DNA of 5,519 nt, taken from positions 1 to 5,519 of the forward strand of contig JAEENZ010000094.1 in assembly GCA_016283985.1 (NCBI GenBank), read 5' to 3'. Positions within the stretch are counted from its first letter, which is position 1. Each line of letters begins with the position of its first letter. The position numbers were made by a program, and so were the translations under genes. Below are positions 1-4,783 of this stretch, one piece after another. Under the pieces are notes generated by a model that was not told the DNA's origin, made no database searches, and saw nothing but the letters and a program-made list of their open reading frames with translations. Source of the stretch: Bacteroidales bacterium. GTDB taxonomy: Bacteria > Bacteroidota > Bacteroidia > Bacteroidales > UBA932.

Positions 1-210
1 CTGAGCGAATCAAAACTCCTGCCTCACGGCCCACGAGTTTACTTCGGCTTCCTGTTCTATCATTGACATCACCAAACGATACAATAACGCCGAGAAATAC
101 CGATTTATCGAAACAAGGTTACGAAGAAATCTTGATTCTCTTTTCCCTACATGTTTGGTGGGATTTTGGAGTGTTTAGGAACAGTTACAGAGAGTGCATC
201 GGAAAATATC
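1..210. other. Left-edge stretch without a convincing gene
   Basis: I see no supported gene, tRNA or mobile element here. The plus strand has a reading frame entering from outside and stopping at 64-66. It ends in an alternating aromatic pattern (PRVYFGFLFYH) and could be the last 21 residues of a gene whose body lies to the left, but it is too short to name. A second plus frame is open from 3 to 235 but lacks a start and runs into the fimbrillin-like gene. No clear terminator hairpin follows the end of the minus-strand gene at 211. Confidence 0.3.
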
Positions 211-1257
211 CTATATGGTTACCTTGAAGCCGTAAATCTTGCCGTTTTCGAGCGGGAGCTTGGACGAAATTGTCTTCCGCTTGTCGCAGCCAGGGAACAC
301 GGTGACTGAATTACGGCGCTCCTCGTCGTCGTCGTAATAGTTGCCGCCGAACTGGAAGCACAGTTCATATCCCTCCTCGAGGTCTTTGTCGAAACGGACA
401 GGCACGAAGAATGTCTTTTCAACCAAATCCTCATCCATCAGCGTGAGCTCGCTGTTATTGCCGGAATCAAGCAGGTAATAGTCCAGCGGTCCTCTCTCGA
501 TCGTAAAGGGCTTTCCCGTGTAGCTTTCGGTAGTCACATCAATACCAGAGAATCGGACAAAGACCGGATCTCCGTTCACCCCCCACTCTTCCTCTTCTTC
601 CGAATCGGGATCGACGCACTTGATACGGATTGAATTGATCCTCGCCTGGTCGTAGGGCGAACCGGGAGGGGCCTCGTACGGAAAATACCTTAGCGTCACC
701 TCTATACGGAACACAGCGAACTTGTGCTCCAGGAATACGTGGGCGACGTCCCCGTCGATTACCACCTCACCCAGCATAAGGTCGACGTCAGAGATAGACC
801 CCGTATCATCGTGCTGAAGGGCGCCAGAAGCGGTTGAAAGGTTTCTCATATAAATAGTCGGAGAACCCAACCTCACACCATCGAAGATAGAATTGCCTGC
901 GTATGAGTCCACTGACGGATAGAGGCAGATGATCTTATCCCCTTCGTTTCCGCACCAGGTACCGGAGAATTCCGCCTTCTTGCGACCGTACTCACCGATA
1001 GAAGTGAACGTATCGACGGACGTGATGCCGTTCTGGCCAAAAGAGACCACAGTAATGGCTTCATCTGAGTCCCAGAACCCTTCCAGCGTCTTTTCGTCAG
1101 TGTAATCATAGATCGTCTTCGTGCTCGCCGGTTCGACAACGGACGCCTGTATCGTCATAGGAATCCCTTTCTTAACCTCGGGCGTAGATATCTGGCAGCC
1201 GTTCATCAGCATGGCCGCACAGGCCGTTATTTTAATAAATGATATGATGCGTTTCAT
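211..1257 (-). CDS. Fimbrillin-like (FimA/Mfa-type) lipoprotein
   Basis: This is a 348-residue predicted secreted lipoprotein resembling the fimbrillin family of Bacteroidales, whose members are pilus subunits or related surface adhesins. Residues 1-20 form a signal peptide with basic residues K2 and R3, a hydrophobic core and a slightly degenerate lipobox (LMNGC) ending at Cys21. The mature N-terminal part has the family-like order: a threonine-rich TKT segment, then a short stretch with tryptophan and 'DEAITV', then beta-rich sequence. The C-terminus ends with 'LENGKIYGFKVTI', like the final strand of fimbrillin-family proteins. I chose the ATG at 1255-1257 because the signal peptide starts there; the frame is open back to 1329, but that extension overlaps a small ORF and would bury the signal peptide. 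The start lies inside the upstream small ORF, suggesting translational coupling. No acidic surface-export run follows Cys21. Family assignment is by resemblance; whether it polymerises is unknown. Confidence 0.68.
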   Translation of the reverse strand: MKRIISFIKITACAAMLMNGCQISTPEVKKGIPMTIQASVVEPASTKTIYDYTDEKTLEGFWDSDEAITVVSFGQNGITSVDTFTSIGEYGRKKAEFSGTWCGNEGDKIICLYPSVDSYAGNSIFDGVRLGSPTIYMRNLSTASGALQHDDTGSISDVDLMLGEVVIDGDVAHVFLEHKFAVFRIEVTLRYFPYEAPPGSPYDQARINSIRIKCVDPDSEEEEEWGVNGDPVFVRFSGIDVTTESYTGKPFTIERGPLDYYLLDSGNNSELTLMDEDLVEKTFFVPVRFDKDLEEGYELCFQFGGNYYDDDEERRNSVTVFPGCDKRKTISSKLPLENGKIYGFKVTI

Positions 1258-1405
1258 CTTGCTGACAATTAAAAATACAAAGCTCAATATCCCAGCCGTG
1301 CTCCATATCAGGGACTTCCCCGCTGTCACAGATGATACCCTCGTGCTTGAACTCGATGACCTCCGTCACAGGAAGTACATATTTGTTTTTACGTAAGTAT
1401 TCCAT
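1232..1405 (-). CDS. Small protein (57 aa) upstream of and overlapping the fimbrillin-like gene
   Basis: This short ORF starts MEYLRKNKYVLPVTEVIEF and runs 57 codons to TAA, overlapping the fimbrillin-like start by 26 bases in another frame. The pattern of a basic N-terminus, then 'P.TEVIEF', then 'GIICDSGE' and a short acidic, glycine- and tryptophan-containing stretch (MEHGWD) resembles small unnamed ORFs that I recall next to fimbrillin-like genes in Bacteroidales. That comparison is from memory, not from a search. It has three cysteines (26, 43, 47) and no signal peptide or membrane segment. The frame is closed by TAA nine bases into the spacer after the ZIP gene, so the ATG at 1405 is the only reasonable start, and it begins 22 nt after that gene ends. 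Its function is unknown. A leader role coupling translation to the lipoprotein gene is possible and would not require a stable product. Confidence 0.55.
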   Translation of the reverse strand: MEYLRKNKYVLPVTEVIEFKHEGIICDSGEVPDMEHGWDIELCIFNCQQDETHHIIY

Positions 1406-1427
1406 ATTCCAATTAATACCTTAGCGC

Positions 1428-2192
1428 CTATCCCAATACAACATCCAGCACCATCATCAGGGCAAATCCTATGGCGAAACCAACGGTTCCAATGTTGGAG
1501 TGCTTTCCCTGGGAATAATCCGGAACCAACTCTTCGACGACCACGTAGAGCATTGCGCCGGCGGCGAAAGCCAGCATATACGGCATAATGCCCAGTATGG
1601 AGGTAGCCAGAAGCAGGACCAGCGCACCTCCGATTGGTTCCACGATTCCGCTTAGGGCACCGATGCCGAATGCTCTCCAGCGGCTATTCCCTTCAGCCCT
1701 CAAAGGCATTGAGATGATTGCTCCTTCCGGCACATTCTGAATGGCGATACCCAGCGACAGCGCGAGGGCTCCGGCCATATTGAAATCGGCTGTAAGAGCA
1801 CCCGCGATGGCCACTCCCACGGCCATGCCTTCCGGGAAATTATGGATGGTGACGGCCAGCGCCAGTTTGGCGGTGCGGGACAGACGGCTCTGTGGGCCCT
1901 CTGTTTCTCCATTTGCGTGAAGATGTGGAGTGATGTAGTCAATTAGCAATAGGAATGCAAAACCGGCTAACAATCCGATGGTAGGAGCTATGATTGCAGA
2001 TGCCCCCTGCCCCATCTCGATTGCAGGAATGATCAGCGACCATACCGATGCTGCCACCATAACGCCTGAGGCAAACCCCAGCAGCACCTTTTGAAGCAAC
2101 GCCGGTATATCCCGTCTCATGAAGAACACGAAGGCGGATCCCAGGGCTGTCCCCAGGAAAGGAATCATTAATGCTGTGAATATCGGACTCAT
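1428..2192 (-). CDS. ZIP-family divalent metal transporter (ZupT/GufA type)
   Basis: This 254-residue inner-membrane protein is predicted to import divalent metal such as zinc, iron or manganese. It has about eight hydrophobic segments with both ends on the same side, as in ZIP proteins. The metal site is visible: HNFPEG at residues 117-122 in TM4 and QNVPEG at 152-157 in TM5, with E185 in the EPIGG segment of TM6. The spacing matches the ZIP binuclear site (H117, N118, E121, Q152, N153, E156, E185). The loop before TM4 has histidines 90 and 92, a common metal-binding loop. I start it at the ATG at 2192, giving the usual ZIP beginning 'MSPIFTALMIPFLG'; the frame is open to 2315, but that stretch is polar and overlaps the upstream gene. 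It lies 61 nt after the methyltransferase-like gene and 22 nt before the small ORF, so all four genes may share a transcript. Metal specificity cannot be read from the sequence. Confidence 0.9.
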   Translation of the reverse strand: MSPIFTALMIPFLGTALGSAFVFFMRRDIPALLQKVLLGFASGVMVAASVWSLIIPAIEMGQGASAIIAPTIGLLAGFAFLLLIDYITPHLHANGETEGPQSRLSRTAKLALAVTIHNFPEGMAVGVAIAGALTADFNMAGALALSLGIAIQNVPEGAIISMPLRAEGNSRWRAFGIGALSGIVEPIGGALVLLLATSILGIMPYMLAFAAGAMLYVVVEELVPDYSQGKHSNIGTVGFAIGFALMMVLDVVLG

Positions 2193-2253
2193 TATTGGTG
2201 ATTTGCTTATCAGTAAAATTCCATACTCTTGTGCAGGATTCCTCACTCTATAT

Positions 2254-2727
2254 TCAGAAAAAACGTCTGACAGATTGTTTGTACATCCGGTATTCTTCCC
2301 CGAAGTCTGCCTCAAGGCGTTTCTCTTCAGAACGGACCTGAAGTGTCAGCAGGAAGATTTCAACGGCGAATAATGATATCGGCCACAGGCTTTGAAGCCA
2401 GATAAGAACGCCGATATCGTAGATGTATACACCCAAGAGCATAGGATTCCGGGAGAATCTGTACGGTCCGTCGGTCATCAGATGCTTTGTCCTGGGTGCC
2501 ACTTCGTGATTGTAGGCATCGAAGGGATTCCCTTCGCCAACCCTTTTCATATGCACTATGGACCAGATGCTTAATGCAAGGCCGGGAATCATCAAAACTA
2601 TGGCTGCAATCGCCCACGGCAGTGCCGGCGCCCAGGGAAAAGGCCTTCCGGATATCCACCACATCAATGCGGGAATACCGGCCACGAAGACCAGAAACCC
2701 CAGAATATACCCAAATGCGTTCCTCAT
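2254..2727 (-). CDS. Isoprenylcysteine carboxyl methyltransferase-family membrane protein
   Basis: This is a 157-residue integral membrane protein of the ICMT/PEMT superfamily, SAM-dependent methyltransferases embedded in the membrane. Hydrophobic segments lie near residues 5-25, 38-60 and 97-130. The conserved C-terminal core is present: 'GPYRFSRNPM' at 87-96 (arginine-asparagine-proline at 93-95), paired glutamates at 134-135, and the 'FGEEY' block at 142-146 followed by Y149 and an arginine-rich end. Bacteria mostly lack prenylated proteins, so the real substrate is unknown; some family members (for example CzcN) sit in metal-resistance clusters, and here a ZIP metal transporter follows 61 nt downstream. 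I chose the ATG at 2727 because it begins just before the first membrane segment and sits downstream of a good -7 element at 2749-2756. The longer frame to 2805 would run back through that promoter and across the greA start. Confidence 0.85.
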   Translation of the reverse strand: MRNAFGYILGFLVFVAGIPALMWWISGRPFPWAPALPWAIAAIVLMIPGLALSIWSIVHMKRVGEGNPFDAYNHEVAPRTKHLMTDGPYRFSRNPMLLGVYIYDIGVLIWLQSLWPISLFAVEIFLLTLQVRSEEKRLEADFGEEYRMYKQSVRRFF

Positions 2728-2748
2728 AATTCCCAGATATCTATCGTT

Positions 2749-2756
2749 CAAATATA
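2749..2756 (-). promoter_or_regulatory. Bacteroidetes -7 promoter element for the methyltransferase-like gene
   Basis: On the minus strand this reads TATATTTG, a perfect TAnnTTTG. It lies 21 bases upstream of the ATG at 2727. No convincing TTG is seen at the expected -33 distance; the nearest T-rich match is TTTA at 2778-2781. The box is probably the promoter for the methyltransferase-ZIP-small ORF-fimbrillin run, since I find no equally good element further downstream. Confidence 0.5.
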
Positions 2757-2777
2757 ATATTTTTCGCTGAAAATGAG

Positions 2778-2785
2778 TAAATTTG
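2778..2785 (+). promoter_or_regulatory. Possible -7 element immediately upstream of greA
   Basis: The sequence TAAATTTG is a perfect match to TAnnTTTG on the plus strand, but it ends only 4 bases before the greA ATG at 2790, so transcription would begin at or next to the start codon. No TTG is found 19-21 bp upstream. It may be a leaderless promoter or a chance match in AT-rich sequence. TATTTTTC at 2758-2765 is a weaker alternative with a short leader. Confidence 0.25.
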
Positions 2786-2789
2786 AGCC

Positions 2790-3257
2790 ATGGAATACCT
2801 GTCAAAGCAGCGATACGATGAACTTGTAGCCGAGTTGAAGCAGCTTATAGAGGTGGTCTATCCCAAGATAAAGGACGACCTTGCGGAGGCCAGCGCCCAG
2901 GGAGATCGGAGCGATAATGCGGGATACCGTGAAGCAAGGCGCAACCAGGCGAAGACTATCAGCCGTATACGCTTCCTACAGAGGATACTGGAGAACTCTC
3001 GCGTTATCGACCCTGAAGCCCTGCCCAAGGATAGAGTATCCCTTCTAAGCCGGGTAGAATTCACTAATCTTGCTACGAATACCCGTATGACATTCCAGAT
3101 AGTCAGCCCTCACGAGATGGACCTCGAGGCTGGGAGGATTTCGCTGAAATCCCCTATTGGTGCCGCCCTGATGGGAAAGAAGGTTGGCGAAATAGCAGAA
3201 GCGCAGGTCCCATCCGGAACACTGCGCCTCAGAATCGAAAGTATTACGCTCGACTGA
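2790..3257 (+). CDS. greA: GreA/GreB-family transcription elongation factor
   Basis: This 155-residue protein matches the Gre factor layout, which rescues backtracked RNA polymerase by stimulating cleavage of the nascent RNA through the secondary channel. Residues 1-75 form the N-terminal antiparallel coiled coil, beginning 'MEYLSKQRYDELVAELKQL' as in GreA. Its tip 'GDRSDNAGYREA' (38-49) aligns with the E. coli GreA tip, with D39 and D42 in place of the catalytic D41 and E44, so the second acid is Asp rather than Glu. Residues 80-155 are the FKBP-like C-terminal domain, with 'SPIGAALMGKKVGE' typical of the family. Length is close to the usual 157-158. The conserved N-terminus fixes the start at 2790. 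It is divergent from the methyltransferase-like gene and convergent with the MarR-type gene, with tails overlapping by 14 bases. GreA versus GreB cannot be settled by eye. Confidence 0.9.
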   Translation: MEYLSKQRYDELVAELKQLIEVVYPKIKDDLAEASAQGDRSDNAGYREARRNQAKTISRIRFLQRILENSRVIDPEALPKDRVSLLSRVEFTNLATNTRMTFQIVSPHEMDLEAGRISLKSPIGAALMGKKVGEIAEAQVPSGTLRLRIESITLD

Positions 3258-3258
3258 G
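3228..3258. other. Imperfect hairpin at the convergent greA/ohrR ends
   Basis: CTCAG (3228-3232) pairs with CTGAG (3254-3258), and TCGA (3235-3238) pairs with TCGA (3250-3253). A two-base bulge (AA) lies on one side and the loop is 11 bases. The stem covers both stop codons. No T-tract follows on either strand, so it is not a standard intrinsic terminator. It may limit read-through between the two converging transcripts, or be chance. Confidence 0.25.
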
Positions 3259-3684
3259 TTGCCGGATGATATCATCAAGCATGCCGAAAAGGTCGGGAAC
3301 GGTTTCAGGTGTAACGCTTTCGCATAAGACGGCATTTCCCACTGTTTCGGGAACATCAGTCAACACTCTTTGAAGATCGCGTCCCTTTTTCGTGAGCTTT
3401 ACGATCATCTGGCGGGCATCCTTCTTGCCCTGGCTGCGCGTCACAATACCCTCAGCCTCCATTCTCTTAAGAAGGGGCGTAACGGTATTGGTCTCCAGCA
3501 TCAGTCGCTTGGCGATGTCGTTCACCGGTTGTTCGTCTTTCTCCCAAAGAACCAGCAGAACCAGATACTGGGGATATGTGAGACCATGCTCACTCAAAAG
3601 CGGATGATATGCCTGAGTGAGCAGTCTCGAAGCGGTGTAAAGCCGGAAACAGAGCTGGTTGTCCAGTTTGAATTTTTCGTCCAT
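3244..3684 (-). CDS. ohrR: OhrR-type MarR-family organic peroxide-sensing repressor
   Basis: This 146-residue winged-helix regulator matches OhrR repressors, which bind DNA as dimers and release it when organic hydroperoxides oxidise an N-terminal cysteine. The signature 'LDNQLCFRLY' carries the sensor Cys12, with Tyr16 and Tyr26 at +4 and +14, the same spacing as Cys15, Tyr19 and Tyr29 of Bacillus subtilis OhrR. 'LTYPQYLVLLVLWE' (35-48) follows, then the recognition region 'NTVTPLLKRMEAEG' (66-79) and the wing with 'KKDAR' (87-91). A second cysteine at 121 could form the disulfide used by two-cysteine OhrR proteins. Its ATG shares its A with the TAA of the upstream peroxidase gene (TAATG), indicating translational coupling. 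It is the last gene of the operon starting at 4683 and probably represses it through the two dyads near 4712 and 4746. Family assignment is firm; the target sites are inferred. Confidence 0.88.
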   Translation of the reverse strand: MDEKFKLDNQLCFRLYTASRLLTQAYHPLLSEHGLTYPQYLVLLVLWEKDEQPVNDIAKRLMLETNTVTPLLKRMEAEGIVTRSQGKKDARQMIVKLTKKGRDLQRVLTDVPETVGNAVLCESVTPETVPDLFGMLDDIIRQLSRA

Positions 3685-4226
3685 TATAACATCTCCTCGA
3701 TATCCTTTTCAAACGATGCGGGCTCGGCGACCGGAGCAAAACGCTTGATAACAGTTCCATCGCGGTTGATAAGGAACTTGGTGAAGTTCCAGAGGATATC
3801 GCTGTCTTTCTCGACACTTTTGCTGATACCCTTGAGCAACTTCTGGGTAGCCTTGGCTTTGAGGCCTTTGTATTCCTCTGAAGGGGCCACGGATTTAAGA
3901 TAAGTATAAACAGGATCCTCGGAGGCGCCGTTCACGTCAATCTTCTTCATCAGCTGGAAAGTGACTCCATGATTGATGCGGCAGAACTCTGCAATCTCTT
4001 CGTCGGAGCCGGGCTCCTGATGGGCGAACTGGTCGCATGGGAAACCTACGATGGCCAATCCCCTGTCCTTATATTTCTGATAAAGAGCCTCCAGGCCGTC
4101 GTACTGCGGGGTGAAGCCGCATTTGGATGCGGTGTTCACGATAAGGAGCACCTTGCCTTCGAACTGTGCGAAGTCAAATTCATTGCCCTTGTTGTTAAGG
4201 GCCTTGAAGTCATAGATCTTTGCCAT
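3684..4226 (-). CDS. Thiol-based glutathione peroxidase (GPx-like)
   Basis: This 180-residue protein is a cysteine-type GPx of the thioredoxin fold, reducing hydrogen peroxide and organic or lipid hydroperoxides in the cytoplasm. Bacterial members usually take electrons from thioredoxin. The peroxidatic Cys36 lies in 'NTASKCGFTPQY' (31-42), the catalytic Gln70 in 'HQEPG' (69-73), and Trp146-Asn147 in 'WNFTKFL', completing the Cys-Gln-Trp-Asn tetrad. Cys82 in 'EFCRINHG' is a good candidate resolving cysteine, as in thioredoxin-dependent GPx proteins. Two small oddities are 'FPCDQF' where 'FPCNQF' is usual, and an additional cysteine (C64) in that motif, which is common. No signal peptide is seen. 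It begins 1 nt after the ferritin-like gene stops and overlaps the ohrR start by one base, so the three genes are almost certainly cotranscribed and the peroxidase is likely induced by the peroxides that inactivate the repressor. Confidence 0.93.
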   Translation of the reverse strand: MAKIYDFKALNNKGNEFDFAQFEGKVLLIVNTASKCGFTPQYDGLEALYQKYKDRGLAIVGFPCDQFAHQEPGSDEEIAEFCRINHGVTFQLMKKIDVNGASEDPVYTYLKSVAPSEEYKGLKAKATQKLLKGISKSVEKDSDILWNFTKFLINRDGTVIKRFAPVAEPASFEKDIEEML

Positions 4227-4227
4227 A

Positions 4228-4683
4228 CTACAGCTGTTTTACAAGCCAGTTCTGATAACCGATCTTCTCGATGAGATTCAGCTGCTCCTCGTCCCAGTAC
4301 AGGTCCTCTTCCTCGTCCAGCAGATAAGCTTTGGTAAGGTCGTAAGTGGTGGGGTCGCCTGCAAGGGCGGGCATTGCTTTGTAGAGAGTCTCTACGCCTT
4401 CCTTCTGAAGTTTGTAGTCGGCCTCGATGTAAGCCTTGGGATCTTCGATCAGCTTTGCCTCGCTGCAAACCTTAACTTCTGGAACGACTCCAAGGTCGAG
4501 CATGCGGTCGGTGTATTTCTCCACCCAGGCCATTTCTTCCGTATAATGGCCGATGTACTTCTCGCCCAGCTTCGTAAAGCCCTGGCTCTTTAAGAGTTGT
4601 CCCTGCATCTTGTGTACGAAAGCGCTGCCGGCAAGCTCGTTGATGATCATCTGAGAGATCTGAATTGTGTTTGTAAAGTCCAT
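4228..4683 (-). CDS. Bacterioferritin-like protein with altered diiron site
   Basis: This 151-residue protein has the four-helix ferritin layout and aligns by eye with bacterioferritin along its length, ending 'IEKIGYQNWLVKQL' as Bfr does. Against E. coli Bfr ligands E18, E51, H54, E94, E127 and H130, I read E16, E50, W53, Q93, E124 and D127. Three of six ferroxidase ligands are therefore replaced (H54 to W, E94 to Q, H130 to D). The residue matching haem-ligand Met52 is kept as M51. The site looks impaired or rebuilt, so iron oxidation cannot be assumed; iron binding, haem binding or a structural role in oxidative stress remain possible. The start at 4683 begins the ferritin-like first helix. 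It is the first gene of the operon, with a perfect promoter 40-70 bases upstream, and its stop is 1 nt from the peroxidase start. Fold assignment is fairly sure; function is not. Confidence 0.75.
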   Translation of the reverse strand: MDFTNTIQISQMIINELAGSAFVHKMQGQLLKSQGFTKLGEKYIGHYTEEMAWVEKYTDRMLDLGVVPEVKVCSEAKLIEDPKAYIEADYKLQKEGVETLYKAMPALAGDPTTYDLTKAYLLDEEEDLYWDEEQLNLIEKIGYQNWLVKQL

Positions 4684-4711
4684 GATGTTTGATTATTTAG
4701 TCGTTATTTAT

Positions 4712-4723
4712 ATCGTTCACGAT
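4712..4723. promoter_or_regulatory. Dyad near the transcription start, putative OhrR operator 2
   Basis: ATCGTTCACGAT is a perfect dyad with 5-base arms (ATCGT/ACGAT) and a TC centre. It begins just downstream of the -7 element at 4725-4732 on the minus strand, covering the expected start of transcription. It fits the same ATCGYNNRCGAT pattern as the upstream dyad, with centres 36 bp apart. Binding by the OhrR encoded in the same operon is inferred. Confidence 0.5.
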
Positions 4724-4724
4724 G

Positions 4725-4754
4725 CAAATATACAACTAAATTTTTATATCGCAA
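4725..4754 (-). promoter_or_regulatory. Bacteroidetes-type promoter of the peroxide/ferritin operon
   Basis: On the minus strand TTG (4752-4754) and TATATTTG (4725-4732) are separated by exactly 19 bases. This matches the Bacteroidetes primary sigma consensus TTG-N19-TAnnTTTG. It points into the bacterioferritin-like gene, giving a 5' leader of about 35 bases. A/T-rich tracts lie upstream (4762-4782). Confidence 0.8.
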
Positions 4755-4761
4755 GCGATAT
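4746..4761. promoter_or_regulatory. Dyad on the -33 box, putative OhrR operator 1
   Basis: ATATCGCAAGCGATAT is a perfect dyad with 7-base arms around an AA centre, and it contains the -33 TTG. A protein bound here would block RNA polymerase. Palindromes of this size fit MarR-family dimers. Assignment to the operon's own OhrR is inferred from position and from the matching second dyad at 4712-4723. Confidence 0.55.
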
Positions 4762-4783
4762 TTTGAAAATAATAAAAAAAAAC

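Noticed and set aside
1258..1329. N-terminal extension of the fimbrillin-like protein
   Set aside because: It would put 24 residues before a normal lipoprotein signal peptide and run through the small ORF.
1121..1396. Plus-strand frame of 91 codons
   Set aside because: It is antisense to the 57-residue small ORF and the start of the lipoprotein gene, has a run of hydrophobic translation from their complement, and matches no family I know.
2193..2315. N-terminal extension of the ZIP transporter
   Set aside because: It is polar, unlike ZIP N-termini, and overlaps the end of the methyltransferase-like gene.
3370..3903. Plus-strand frame of 177 codons
   Set aside because: It lies antisense to two clearly identified genes (ohrR and gpx) and its translation shows no family pattern.
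4774..4782. Run of nine A (T on the minus strand) just after the fucosidase stop, as an intrinsic terminator
   Set aside because: I find no stable stem directly before it on the minus strand; the best candidate has 5-base arms and a 19-base loop.
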